A DNA stretch of 64,000 nucleotides from Chloroflexota bacterium (GTDB taxonomy: Bacteria > Chloroflexota > Anaerolineae > Aggregatilineales > Phototrophicaceae), in NCBI GenBank assembly GCA_028875245.1, contig JAPPEU010000088.1, forward strand, positions 62,001 to 126,000. Direction: 5' to 3'. A program made the translations under genes and the position numbers. Position 1 is the stretch's first letter, and every line of letters starts with the position of its first letter. The notes under the pieces are model-generated. The model had not been told where the DNA came from. It worked only from the letters and a program-made list of their open reading frames with translations, and ran no database searches. Positions 1-8,505 of the stretch are shown here, one piece after another.

Positions 1-682
1 CCTGCTGTTCCGGCTCCGCCCGCGTGAAAAGAGCGGGCGCGGCATCGGCCTCAATCGACCCATACAAACGCTCGATCTTCGCCAGCATTTCCTCCGTATC
101 GAAGGCGCCCACCGCAATCGCGGCCGCATTCGCCGGGCAGTAATGGCGGCGATAATGCCGATACAAATCGTCGCGCGTCATCGTCCGCAGGTCGGTCTCG
201 TCGCCGATGATCTCGTGGTGGTAGCCGTGCACGCGGAAGGCGGCGCCGCGCACTTCTTCCGCCAGCCAGAAGGTGGGCTGGTTCTCCGCCCCCTGCCGCT
301 CCGAGATGATCACCGTGCGTTCGGACTCGGTCTCGTCGGCGTCGAAAATCGCGTTGCTCATGCGGTCGGCTTCGGCCTGCATGGCGATATCGATCTTGTC
401 CGCGGGCAAGGTCTCGAAATACTTGGTCGCGTCCATCGACGTGAAGGCGTTCCACTGGCCGCCGGCGCGGTCGATTTCGCGGTCCAGCGCCCCGGCCGGG
501 AAGCGCTCCGTGCCCTTGAACATCATGTGCTCGACCCAGTGAGAAATGCCGGTCAGCCCGGTCGGCTCGTTGCGGCTGCCCACGCGGTAGGCCAGCCACC
601 AGCTGATGACGGGCGCGCTGTGGACCTCGCGCAGGAGGACGGTGAGGCCGTTGGAAAGTGTGTGGCAGGTGAGGGAGGGCAT
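1..682 (-). CDS. M16 family zinc peptidase, N-terminal part (runs off the window)
   Basis: The gene encodes the amino-terminal ~227 residues of an M16 (insulinase/processing-peptidase-like) metallopeptidase; the rest lies beyond base 1. It opens with a beta-strand region followed by the inverted zinc motif HxxEH (HWVEHMMFKG, about residue 46), then a segment with NAFTSMDATKYFE and a downstream glutamate-rich helix (ESERTVIISE) that supplies the third zinc ligand in this family. The ATG at 680-682 has AAAGGA seven bases upstream. In bacteria such proteins degrade peptides and often come as tandem active/inactive pairs; whether a partner follows cannot be seen. It lies 14 bases downstream of the HNH nuclease gene on the same strand and may be co-transcribed with it. 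Confidence 0.9.
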   Translation of the reverse strand, partial: MPSLTCHTLSNGLTVLLREVHSAPVISWWLAYRVGSRNEPTGLTGISHWVEHMMFKGTERFPAGALDREIDRAGGQWNAFTSMDATKYFETLPADKIDIAMQAEADRMSNAIFDADETESERTVIISERQGAENQPTFWLAEEVRGAAFRVHGYHHEIIGDETDLRTMTRDDLYRHYRRHYCPANAAAIAVGAFDTEEMLAKIERLYGSIEADAAPALFTRAEPEQQ

Positions 683-696
683 GGGCGTCCTTTGCC

Positions 697-1788
697 TTAC
701 TTTGATGATTTCTCGCGGTTGCACTTCCGGCAGAGCATCTGGCAGTTTTCTTCGACCGTCTTGCCGCCTTGAGACCAGGGCGTGATGTGGTCGGCTTCCA
801 TTGCAGACAATGGAAAGTCCTGCTTGCAGATGGCGCAGACGCCCGCTTGTTTCTCATAGGCTCTTTGCTTCATGCCGTCTGAAAATGCTCGGATATTCAA
901 ATGCTTCTCGTCGCGCGTAAGAATGTACGGATATATCCCTTTCTGGTTCGTCACATCATCGTCGAGAATTAGACCGGCGGTTTCCGTCTCTATCGCAGCG
1001 GGGTCAAGGTCTTCGTCCACATAAGCGTTATAGAGGGCGCCCCAGTCCACGCCCTTCATTATCCTTTTGCGCTTTTTCGTAAACGTGGATTCTATCCAGC
1101 CGATGACATCAATGAAATACGCCCACAGCGGCGCCGCGCTTTCATCGTGCTGGTGGATTCCCATGTAATCTTCAATGTTGTCGTCGCTAATCCACTTGAT
1201 GACCGTTTGCAGATAATCCTGCCGTATTGGCGAGCCGCTCATGTAGTCGCCGCCCAAGCCCGCCGCCGGGCCTCCCGTTCTGCTGAAATAGCGCTTGGCG
1301 TCGGACACCCATGTCCCGGAGTAAATCGCGTTGCGCAATTCTTGATTCGTCAACCGTTTGCCTGCGATATTGATGATCTTAAACCACTCCAGCTTTTCGC
1401 TAGGCGCGCCGCTGCACACATAAACCATCAGCTTGTAATTGAGTATCCGTTCCTTTACATCGGACTGCTGATTGTCAAATCCCAGCCCGTCGACCGAGAA
1501 GCCTGGTTTTTCCGCCACATATCGGGCGATAGAAATTGTGCGCTGCTGACCGTCGATGATTTCGTATCTGCCGTCCGGTCGGTCGAACCAGTACATGACA
1601 TTGAGGGGGAAGCCTTTCAAAATGGAATTGATTACGGCGTCGCGCTCTTTCGGATTGTAGATGAACGCGCGCTGGAAGGCCGGCCGAATATCCAACTTGC
1701 CGCCGTAGCCGACCACGCCGTCATCGCCATCGTCGTGGTAGCCCGCGACGAGATCGCGCACGGTGAGGTCAAGTTGTTGGATTTTCAT
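697..1788 (-). CDS. DUF262 / HNH endonuclease (putative restriction nuclease)
   Basis: This 363-residue protein has an N-terminal DUF262 (ParB/Srx-like, GmrS-type) domain, with RPAFQRAFIY near residue 35 and the signature DGQQR near residue 80. It ends in a zinc-binding HNH domain: CAIC, then EADHITPW, an Asn after the GGK loop, and CRKC within the last 50 residues. DUF262 proteins use nucleotides and are known from type IV restriction (GmrSD), where the partner domain is DUF1524; here it is a canonical McrA-like HNH. The third gene of a minus-strand unit with an EcoRI-type adenine methylase 330 bases upstream, it is most simply read as the nuclease of a restriction-modification system. Cleavage specificity cannot be told from sequence. 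A modification-dependent role is an alternative. Confidence 0.85.
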   Translation of the reverse strand: MKIQQLDLTVRDLVAGYHDDGDDGVVGYGGKLDIRPAFQRAFIYNPKERDAVINSILKGFPLNVMYWFDRPDGRYEIIDGQQRTISIARYVAEKPGFSVDGLGFDNQQSDVKERILNYKLMVYVCSGAPSEKLEWFKIINIAGKRLTNQELRNAIYSGTWVSDAKRYFSRTGGPAAGLGGDYMSGSPIRQDYLQTVIKWISDDNIEDYMGIHQHDESAAPLWAYFIDVIGWIESTFTKKRKRIMKGVDWGALYNAYVDEDLDPAAIETETAGLILDDDVTNQKGIYPYILTRDEKHLNIRAFSDGMKQRAYEKQAGVCAICKQDFPLSAMEADHITPWSQGGKTVEENCQMLCRKCNREKSSK

Positions 1789-1846
1789 TCGACAGTCGAT
1801 TGGGGCGAGGATCCCTTGCCAATTTCAGAAAAACAGCCGCAAGCGA

Positions 1847-2035
1847 TTAGACTTGATACGGCGGGATTATCTTGATGAGGCCGAGCAATGCGGCGCTAAT
1901 GAGAATTATTCTAAATGTCAGATCGCTTTTCAGCTTTTCCAAGTCAGCTTTCGTCGCCAGATGCGGACGTTCAGTTTCGATGGAAGATTCAACTTTAGCC
2001 ATGCGTTCAGTCAGCGTTTGGTCGTTAGTCGCCAT
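1847..2035 (-). CDS. 62-residue coiled-coil protein with one membrane segment
   Basis: A small protein between the methylase and the nuclease. Residues 1-40 are charged and heptad-like (ATKADLEKLKSDL), followed by one hydrophobic segment (RIILISAALLGLIKII) and a short tail. The ATG at 2033-2035 is preceded by GGGAG at a good distance, which is why I prefer it to an in-frame TTG 21 bases upstream. The ATKADL-type coiled coil plus one transmembrane helix resembles the broad DUF1640/CCDC90-like group, but I do not recognise a specific family. The function is unknown; its position suggests a structural or accessory part of the restriction island. Confidence 0.6.
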   Translation of the reverse strand: MATNDQTLTERMAKVESSIETERPHLATKADLEKLKSDLTFRIILISAALLGLIKIIPPYQV

Positions 2036-2115
2036 AGTATGCTCCCAGCCCGTCAATCACTATAGATTATTGATTTGCTCATTCAACTTGTCAAGTTGCT
2101 TAAGCTTGCTCGGAT

Positions 2116-3114
2116 TCACCTCTTCTTTTGCCGAATGACTATCCTGCGATATTTCCTCTTGCCATTGATTTTGAACATACTTTCACCAGCCCCCATATCT
2201 CGAAGCAAGAGCCAACATAAGCCAACAATCTCAAACTGCTCGGGATTGTGTTTGTTCAAGAACGTAATCGGCACGCCCATCGCGCCATCCCAATCCATCG
2301 GAATCTCGGCTGTCTTTGACACTTCAATCGCATTGTAATTGTCGTAAGTCGGGTATTCTTCTGGACTGTATCTTTTCCACAGAATCAACTCCTCGTGGCG
2401 TTTCTTGTGGTCCAGGTTGGTGAACCACATGCTCTGCGACCTGCCTTTCACAACACCGTCCACTATTTTGTAAGCGCTCCCTTCCTTCTTGGTTTCGCGC
2501 AATTCTTGAGCATATTCCTCAGGCAAATCAAAAAGCATGTCTCTGCTCATAGAGGTAACACCGACCCACAATTTATTTTCTTTGATGAGTGGAAATAGTT
2601 CCTTATAGGTGATTGCGTTTTTGTTGCCGATAATCAGAAATTGCTTGTCGTACTCAATCAATTGCGCCACATATTCCCGGAAGAGCGAAAAGGGCGGATT
2701 CGTCACCACGATGTCCGCCTGCTTCAGCAACTCGATGCATTCCGCGCTTCTGAAATCGCCGTCGCCTTCGAGATAGTGGATGCCGATGTCTTCGACTGAC
2801 GGGACGCCGGTCTCGTTCTCCGTGCCATCGTATTCCAGCCAGATCGCCTTTTCCGCGTCATGCTGGCTGAACATATCCATCTGCTGATTCTTGTAGCAGG
2901 TGGTAATCAGTTTCTTCAATCCGAGGACGCGGAAGTTGTAGGCGAAGTAATGAAAGAAATTGCTCACTCGCGGATCGTCGCAATTGCAGTAGACGACTTT
3001 TCCGCGAAAGTGCTCGGTGTAATGACGCAGTTCATTCTCAATATCGACAAGCTGCGTATAGAACTCGTCCTTCTTGTTGGACTTCGCTTGGTGCAGATTC
3101 CGATTTGCGGACAC
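2116..3114 (-). CDS. EcoRI-family adenine-specific DNA methyltransferase
   Basis: 332 residues, about the size of M.EcoRI. The protein carries the amino-methyltransferase catalytic motif NPPF (about residue 139, in DIVVTNPPFSLF) and family-typical blocks: an N-terminal KKDEFYTQL, MWFTNLDHKKR in the middle, and the C-terminal MGVPITFLNKHNPEQFEI followed by a KINGKRKYRRIVIR end. It would transfer a methyl group from SAM to adenine in a specific DNA site and so protect it. The start is a GTG at 3112-3114; no ATG is in frame nearby and the ribosome site is weak. This stretch looks more AT-rich than its neighbours, consistent with acquisition by transfer. Confidence 0.88.
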   Translation of the reverse strand: MSANRNLHQAKSNKKDEFYTQLVDIENELRHYTEHFRGKVVYCNCDDPRVSNFFHYFAYNFRVLGLKKLITTCYKNQQMDMFSQHDAEKAIWLEYDGTENETGVPSVEDIGIHYLEGDGDFRSAECIELLKQADIVVTNPPFSLFREYVAQLIEYDKQFLIIGNKNAITYKELFPLIKENKLWVGVTSMSRDMLFDLPEEYAQELRETKKEGSAYKIVDGVVKGRSQSMWFTNLDHKKRHEELILWKRYSPEEYPTYDNYNAIEVSKTAEIPMDWDGAMGVPITFLNKHNPEQFEIVGLCWLLLRDMGAGESMFKINGKRKYRRIVIRQKKR

Positions 3115-3393
3115 GATGCGGCTCGCCTTCGCTTGATATTACGCAGCGAGCCGTATTTTAGCATATTTGTTTTATTTTCAGAACCCTCTGCGCCCTCAGC
3201 AAGTGCAAGTAAGTCGCGCAAAAAATGAACTACAGAGGACGCAGAGAGCGCGGAGAAAGCCAAATAAGGTGTTTCCATTTTTCGGGCGTTTCAGCGCCGC
3301 GCGTAGACACTGCGGGTCAAACGCCCCTACAGTTCTTCTAATTGTAAGATTTCAATTACTTACTTGGTTTTACTTCTGTGCCTCTGTGGTGAA
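3115..3393. repeat. Intergenic mosaic of short repeat-like sequences
   Basis: No gene is seen here. The stretch holds three unrelated repeat-like patches. Around 3225-3262 there is a run of 'cagaggacgcagagag' type. At 3284-3332 an imperfect palindrome ends in acgcccctaca and resembles the elements at 12511-12578 and 57807-57890. Around 3371-3394 there is a 'ctgtgcctctgtggtga' patch. Such sequences are scattered between genes in many environmental bacterial genomes. The promoter of the methylase gene must lie in the part nearest 3115, but no convincing -35/-10 pair is visible. Confidence 0.5.
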
Positions 3394-4470
3394 TCAATCC
3401 CTTAACTTCCGCTCCAGCACCATCCCGCCCGCATCCAAGCCCGCCACCCACTCGCCCACCGCCGCTACCGCCCGGTGCATGCCCAGCGTCGGCCGCGCCT
3501 GACCCAGGCTCGTCATCTTCACGATATACTCGCCCGCCCCCGCTCGCGGCGACAGCATGATCATCGTATGCTGCTCGATGGTCGGCTCTTCCACCAGCAC
3601 TTCGAAGACGGCGCTGTTCCGCCCCGGGTCGGCGTAGGCGCGCAGGATGGCGATGTGGATGCCGTCAAATCGCCGGCGCCCCGCTTGAAAGCGCGCGACG
3701 ATTTCCGCGGCGGACAGGGGACTGCGCAAGAATAAATGTGGCATATCCAGTTCCTTGACAACTGGCGGATGGACGACGGGATGGTCGTTGCGCCGGTAAA
3801 CGAAGAAGTGCCCGCGGCGTCCCTCGCGATAACCCTTCAGCTCGTACTTGGTGCGAAACCGGCCTTCGAGCTGCTGCGTCCAGGGCGACGCAAGCTGGTT
3901 CGTTAGACCCGGCGTTCGCGACAGAATCTCATGCGCCATCTCGGCGTATTCGATGATATCAGTCGCCAGTAGCAGGCGACCACCCGCGGCCAGCCGGCTT
4001 GTCAGCAAGTTGACGGTGTCGCGCTGGATGAGGCGCCGGCGCCGGTGCTTCTTCTTGAACCAGGGATCGGGATAATTGATGTGAAACGCTTGCGCCGTCT
4101 CGGGCGGGAGCAGGCAGTTGAGCGCGGTCTCGGCGCGGCTGTGGATGGCGCGCGCGTTTGTCAGCCCCAGCTTGTCGATCTTGGCCTCGGCCTTGTCCAT
4201 CGACTGGCTGGAAACTTCGAAGCCGAGGATATTGCAGTCGGGCTGCGTCTGCGCCAGATGAATCAGAAAATCGCCATTGCCAAAGCCGATCTCGACAATC
4301 AAGGGCTGCGCGCGCGGGTAGAGCCGCTCCTGCTTGATCGGCCAGTCGATGTTGAGGGTGCTCAGCTTCCGCAGCTTGTATCGATTGAATTCTGGGGCTC
4401 CCCTTCCGTAGGGTCTGTGTCTACGCGACTCCGCCTTGTGGGGGCAAGGGGCCGGGGGATGAGGGGGCAT
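3394..4470 (-). CDS. trmB: tRNA (guanine-N7)-methyltransferase TrmB
   Basis: The enzyme makes m7G46 in the variable loop of tRNA using SAM. The SAM-binding motif VEIGFGNGDFLIHLAQ is near residue 57, and the family signature INYPDPWFKKKHRRRR near residue 130. A C-terminal extension of about 110 residues follows the catalytic domain. The ATG at 4468-4470 overlaps the stop of the MFS gene by one base (TAATG), implying translational coupling. The first ~28 residues (proline-, arginine- and histidine-rich) are unlike TrmB and are encoded by a repeat-like GC-rich stretch (about 4390-4470). No other ATG, GTG or TTG lies in frame before the conserved region, so the repeat seems to supply the start. 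Confidence 0.88.
   Translation of the reverse strand: MPPHPPAPCPHKAESRRHRPYGRGAPEFNRYKLRKLSTLNIDWPIKQERLYPRAQPLIVEIGFGNGDFLIHLAQTQPDCNILGFEVSSQSMDKAEAKIDKLGLTNARAIHSRAETALNCLLPPETAQAFHINYPDPWFKKKHRRRRLIQRDTVNLLTSRLAAGGRLLLATDIIEYAEMAHEILSRTPGLTNQLASPWTQQLEGRFRTKYELKGYREGRRGHFFVYRRNDHPVVHPPVVKELDMPHLFLRSPLSAAEIVARFQAGRRRFDGIHIAILRAYADPGRNSAVFEVLVEEPTIEQHTMIMLSPRAGAGEYIVKMTSLGQARPTLGMHRAVAAVGEWVAGLDAGGMVLERKLRD
4395..4470 (-). repeat. GC-rich intergenic-type repeat forming the trmB 5' end
   Basis: Read on the minus strand this stretch runs CCCCTCATCCCCCGGCCCC, a CCCCCAC-AAGG core and an end in GGAAGGGGAGCCCC; the two ends are partly complementary (GGCCCC and GGGGAGCC). It looks like a dispersed extragenic element rather than coding sequence, yet it lies inside the only open frame available to trmB. 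Confidence 0.5.
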
Positions 4471-5711
4471 TACGCTGCCGCCAGCGGTTGCTTGCGTTTC
4501 AGCGTCTCCGGCACAAAAAGCAGGAAGATGCCCGCCGCCGCCAGGCCCGAACCCGCGATCACCCATATCGCCGAGCTCAGCACAAGGATATCGGCAACGA
4601 CGCCGACGACCAGGGGCGCGCCGGTATGCCCCATATCGCCGATCAAACGCCAGACGCCCAGGAACTCCCCGCGCGTGCGCGCTGGCGAAAGGTCGGCGCC
4701 CAGGGTCATCATCGAGCCGGAACCCAGCCCATTGCCGATGCCGATCAGTACGGCGGCGAAAAGCAGACCGCTGTAACTCGCCGCGAAGGGCACCAGCGCC
4801 ATGCCCAGGGCCTGAATGCCAAAGCAAGGCACGATGGCGAACTTGCGACCGACGCGGTCCATCAGCCAGCCGGCGACAACGAACAAGCTAAAGTCGACAG
4901 CGACGGAGATGCTGACGATGAGCCCGATCTGATCGACCGCCAGCCCAAGAACTTCCGCCGCGAAAAGGGGAATGATGATTATGCGCCCGGCCCGTATCAT
5001 CTGGCCGAAGATCTGCGCCGTCCCCGCCGATGCCAAGACGCGAGAATTGGATTTCAGAACGGACCGAATATGCAGCTCATGCCCGTCTGGCTGGAGCGCG
5101 CCGCGCTTTTCGCGTTTTCCTTTCAGCGTGAAAAGGGTCACCAGGACAAGCCCGATGGCGGTGACCAGACCGACGAAGATGAACACGGCGCGCAAGCCAA
5201 GCATGCCGGCGATGACGCCCCCGACCGCCGGGCCAATGAACCCGCCGAGCCGGTGCGTGCCGCCGAACATCGAAATGGCTTTCCCGCGCTGGCTCAATCC
5301 AACCTGGTCGGTGACATAAACATGCGCCGAAACGGTATACATCGAGCGGCCGAAACCGGCAACGAGGCGCAGGGCCAGAACAGCCCAGATGGTGGGCGCG
5401 AAGAAAAGCAGGAAGACGGACAGCGCCTTCACCAGGATGCCCATCATCATGACCTGCTTGTTGCCGAAGCGCCGCTGAATCACGCCCGTCGGCACATCGG
5501 CGATCAGCGTGCCGATTCCCTCGCCCGCCAAGACAAGACCGATCAAGCCATAGCTGATGTCGAAGTCGACCGCGAACAAAGGCAGGATTGGCGCCAGCAA
5601 ACCCTGCCCCAGCGTCACCATCAGGGCCGGCAAATAAAATGACAGGATCAGCGCGCGCAATCCTGCCCATGAGTCACCGGCTTTGGCAAATGTCGACGGT
5701 CGATTTGGCAT
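4470..5711 (-). CDS. MFS transporter
   Basis: 413 residues with about twelve hydrophobic segments and major-facilitator signatures: a loop 2-3 motif GVIQRRFGNKQVMMMG (about residue 77) and its second-half counterpart GWLMDRVGRKFAIVP (about residue 283). A cytoplasmic loop separates the two halves (KGKREKRGALQPDG). It resembles drug/metabolite proton antiporters, but the substrate cannot be inferred. The ATG at 5709-5711 begins MPNRPSTF. It is 38 bases downstream of the aminotransferase gene and one base overlapped with trmB, so the three minus-strand genes may form a unit. Confidence 0.9.
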   Translation of the reverse strand: MPNRPSTFAKAGDSWAGLRALILSFYLPALMVTLGQGLLAPILPLFAVDFDISYGLIGLVLAGEGIGTLIADVPTGVIQRRFGNKQVMMMGILVKALSVFLLFFAPTIWAVLALRLVAGFGRSMYTVSAHVYVTDQVGLSQRGKAISMFGGTHRLGGFIGPAVGGVIAGMLGLRAVFIFVGLVTAIGLVLVTLFTLKGKREKRGALQPDGHELHIRSVLKSNSRVLASAGTAQIFGQMIRAGRIIIIPLFAAEVLGLAVDQIGLIVSISVAVDFSLFVVAGWLMDRVGRKFAIVPCFGIQALGMALVPFAASYSGLLFAAVLIGIGNGLGSGSMMTLGADLSPARTRGEFLGVWRLIGDMGHTGAPLVVGVVADILVLSSAIWVIAGSGLAAAGIFLLFVPETLKRKQPLAAA

Positions 5712-5749
5712 GCAGCAAGTTTAACCGCTAATGCGCGGATTGTAAGCGC

Positions 5750-6946
5750 CTAAGCATTGGGAAAAGCCCGCATGACGCGGCCCAGCGCTGCGATTGCCGT
5801 TTCAATTCCATCTTCGTCGGCGCGCGTAAAATTCAAACGCATGGTCGGCAGGCCCTCCTCTGGATTGATGTAGAAGTATTTCCCGGGCACAAAGGCGACT
5901 TTTTCCTCGACCGCTTTCCAGTAAAGCGCTTCGGCATCGACGCCCGCCGGACCCTCAACCCAGATGAACATGCCGCCATCGGGCTTCGTCCAGCTGTAGC
6001 TCCCCGGAAAATGCGCCTCCATCGCGGCCAGCATCGCCTCCTGACGCGGCCGATACAGCTCGATGATTTTCGGCGCCTGCCTGTAAATTGCGCCGCTGCA
6101 GATGTATTCGCTGGCGAGCGCCTGCGCATAGGTGTTGCTGTGCAGATCCGCCCCTTGTTTGGCGGTGTAAAGCCACTCATGGATCAGCGGCGGCGCCACG
6201 CAGAAGCCCAAGCGCAAACCGGGCGCGAATACCTTGGACAGCGTACTGATGTAGACTGTGTTATCGGGCGCGCAGGTGTAAAATGGCGCGACAGCCTCGC
6301 CCCGATAACGCAGGTCGCTGTAAGGGTCGTCCTCAATGACAAGCGCGCCGCGTTCCTTAACGATCTCCGCCACTTGCCGCCGCCGCGCCGCGCTGAGCGT
6401 ACGCCCGGTTGGGTTTTGAAACGTCGTCACCAGGTAGATGAACTTGATCTGCTGGCTGTCAAGCGCTGCCGCCAAGGCATCGGGCTGAATGCCCTCGTCA
6501 TCAGTGGCTATGCTGACGTAATTCGGTTCGTAGGCGCTGAATGCCGAAATGGCGCCCAGATAGCTCGGCGTCTCCAGAGCGATGGTATCCCCGGGCGTGA
6601 TCAGGATTTTGCCCAAGGTATCAAGCACGTTTTGCGAACCATTAAAGACCAGAATCTCGTCAGCGCCGACATTGATCGCCTTCAATTTCAGATAACTGGC
6701 CAGCGCCTCGCGGAAGGGCGTGAAGCCCTCGGTCAGGTCATACTGCAGCGAGCCAGCGCCATAACGGTCGAGCACCGCTTCATTGATGCGGTAAAGATCT
6801 TCGATGGGGAAGGTTTCCGGCGCCGGGATGCCGCCTGCGAGAGAGATCATGCCCGGCTGCGATACCACTTTCAGAATCTCGCGTATTTGGTTTCTGCGCA
6901 TGCTGAGAGTGCGATGGCTAAGGAAATCCTGAAACATCTGCGGCAC
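5750..6946 (-). CDS. PLP-dependent aminotransferase (class I/II, 2-aminoadipate/MocR type)
   Basis: 398 residues. Fold-type I aminotransferase with ISLAGGIPAPETFP at the N terminus, YDLTEGFTPFREALASYL, the aspartate motif VIEDDPYSDLRY (about residue 205), and the PLP lysine in YISTLSKVFAPGLRLGF (about residue 238). This arrangement fits the LysN/ARO8-like group that acts on 2-aminoadipate, kynurenine or aromatic and branched amino acids, without the DNA-binding domain of MocR regulators. The GTG at 6944-6946 is supported by GGAGG nine bases upstream; an ATG three codons later would be too far from it. Substrate not determined. Confidence 0.9.
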   Translation of the reverse strand: MPQMFQDFLSHRTLSMRRNQIREILKVVSQPGMISLAGGIPAPETFPIEDLYRINEAVLDRYGAGSLQYDLTEGFTPFREALASYLKLKAINVGADEILVFNGSQNVLDTLGKILITPGDTIALETPSYLGAISAFSAYEPNYVSIATDDEGIQPDALAAALDSQQIKFIYLVTTFQNPTGRTLSAARRRQVAEIVKERGALVIEDDPYSDLRYRGEAVAPFYTCAPDNTVYISTLSKVFAPGLRLGFCVAPPLIHEWLYTAKQGADLHSNTYAQALASEYICSGAIYRQAPKIIELYRPRQEAMLAAMEAHFPGSYSWTKPDGGMFIWVEGPAGVDAEALYWKAVEEKVAFVPGKYFYINPEEGLPTMRLNFTRADEDGIETAIAALGRVMRAFPNA

Positions 6947-6966
6947 GTTTATGTTCCTCCTTATAC

Positions 6967-7002
6967 AAAAAGAGCCGACCCAAGATTGATCTTGGTCCGC
7001 TC
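6967..7002 (-). terminator. Intrinsic terminator after the sigma factor gene
   Basis: On the minus strand GAGC...GACCAAGAT-CA-ATCTTGGGTC...GGCTC forms a long hairpin followed immediately by TTTTT. It lies 27 bases after the sigma factor stop codon and 21 bases before the aminotransferase start, and so separates the two transcripts. Confidence 0.85.
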
Positions 7003-7028
7003 GCGCAACTTGCTTTTGTGACTGTAGA

Positions 7029-8198
7029 TTATGCCAGATAATCGCGCAAATTGTGAGCCAATTGAGGATGACGCAGACGCCGCAGCGCTTCTTTCTCCAA
7101 CTGCCGTATCCGCTCGCGGCTCAGGCCGAATTTGTTGGCGATCTCTTCCAAGGTGTGTGGTTCGCCGCCGCCCAAGCCAAAGCGCAACCTCAGGATATGG
7201 CTTTGCCGCGGCGTCAATTCGGCCAGCACTTCTTCAATGGTCTCTTCCAGCAGGTTCTGTGTGGCGGAATCCACCGGGCTGATTGATTCTTGATCTTCGA
7301 TGAAGTCGCCAAATTCACTGTCGCCATCGTCGCCAACCGGCCGCTCCAGGGCGATAGCATGCTGGCTGGCATCCATCATGGCGCGCACCGCATCTGCCGC
7401 CACCTCCATGGCCCCGGCTATTTCTTCCGCGGTAGGGCGGCGCCCCAGGGTCTGCTCCAAATCCTGGGCGGCGCGGTACATTTGACGGATTCGCTCGGTC
7501 ATGTGCAGCGGAATCCGAATGGTTCGCGTTTTTTGCGCCAGGGCGCGCGTTATGGCTTGCCGGATCCACCAGGTGGCATAGGTGCTGAATCGATTGCCAC
7601 GCGAATAATCATATTTGTCAACCGCGCGCATCAAGCCAACGTTGCCCTCCTGGATCAAATCCGGAAAGGGCAGCCCCTGGCCCATATAGCGCTTGGCGAT
7701 GCTGACGACAAGGCGCGTATTGGCGCGGCCGAGGTGCTCGCGGGCGCATTGACCGTCAAAGACCAGCCGGCGCAGATGGCGGCGCCAGCGGTCGCTCTTC
7801 TGCATCACATCGGGATTGTCCAATCTTCCGCGCGCTTTGAAGCCGCGCTCGATGCGTTTTGCCAGGTCAATTTCATCCGCAGCTGTCAGCAGCGGTTCCT
7901 GCGCCATCTGGCGAAAATAAAGTCCGACGGGGTCGTCGGACGGAATGGCGCTAATGTCGGCTACGATGCGGCTCTGCAAGGAATCACGGTTTTCGTATTC
8001 CTGCTCAATCAGCTCGGCGGCGTCTTTCGGCTGGGCATTTTCGGCCTCGTTTCGCAGCTCAATGCCGAGCTCTTCCAATTCGAACAGGATATTTCGCAGA
8101 GCGACCCTGTCTTCGCCGTCGTCATCCAGTGCTTCTATTATCTGTTCATAAGTTACATAACCACGTTTCTCAGCAAGCGCAACGAGTGCTTGAATCAC
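7029..8198 (-). CDS. RNA polymerase sigma factor, RpoD/SigA type
   Basis: 389 residues, short for RpoD but with its full set of regions. A region 1.1-like start (KRGYVTYEQIIEAL) and region 1.2 (DPVGLYFRQMAQEPLLT) are followed by region 2 with the core-binding and -10 melting motifs (DLIQEGNVGLMRAVDKYDY; FSTYATWWIRQAI near residue 208), region 3, and a region 4 helix-turn-helix (TLEEIANKFGLSRERIRQLE). It directs RNA polymerase to promoters of TATAAT/TTGACA type, the type seen in this window. The GTG at 8196-8198 has GAGG seven bases upstream. It could be the housekeeping factor or one of several RpoD paralogues, which are common in Chloroflexota. Confidence 0.93.
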   Translation of the reverse strand: MIQALVALAEKRGYVTYEQIIEALDDDGEDRVALRNILFELEELGIELRNEAENAQPKDAAELIEQEYENRDSLQSRIVADISAIPSDDPVGLYFRQMAQEPLLTAADEIDLAKRIERGFKARGRLDNPDVMQKSDRWRRHLRRLVFDGQCAREHLGRANTRLVVSIAKRYMGQGLPFPDLIQEGNVGLMRAVDKYDYSRGNRFSTYATWWIRQAITRALAQKTRTIRIPLHMTERIRQMYRAAQDLEQTLGRRPTAEEIAGAMEVAADAVRAMMDASQHAIALERPVGDDGDSEFGDFIEDQESISPVDSATQNLLEETIEEVLAELTPRQSHILRLRFGLGGGEPHTLEEIANKFGLSRERIRQLEKEALRRLRHPQLAHNLRDYLA

Positions 8199-8505
8199 TT
8201 TAGGACCTCTACTTGTTCGGTGAATAAGATTAATTTCTATATTGGGGCGCGAAGTAAAGAGTCTCTGTGAATTCTATTTTGAGCGAACACGCAGGGATAT
8301 GTCAACTGACAAAATCTTACAAAAAAGCAGGCTTCAGAGTGTGCGGAATTCACCAGAAAACAGCTCAGCCACGTCCAGTTCTATACTTGGCGCCAACGTC
8401 CCAGGTCTTCAGCCCGGAGCGCGCCCGAACTGCCTGGATGCGCGAAAGTTGGAAAGCCTGGAATCACCGCTGTCGTCAATGATGCTGATGGCGATAGCGA
8501 AAGCG

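Noticed and set aside
51..857. Long minus-strand frame across the M16 start and the HNH end
   Set aside because: It is rich in Arg/His/Pro and overlaps two recognisable proteins in other frames; a shadow of GC-rich coding DNA.
697..1788. HNH protein as a homing endonuclease or intron product
   Set aside because: The DUF262 domain and adjacent DNA methylase fit a restriction role; no intron or intein splice junctions were visible.
4488..5642. 384-codon plus-strand frame opposite the MFS gene
   Set aside because: Charged, Gln/His/Asp-rich mirror translation of a membrane protein gene; no ribosome site or family similarity.
6011..7021. 336-codon plus-strand frame opposite the aminotransferase
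   Set aside because: Antisense shadow of a well-supported gene and its terminator region.
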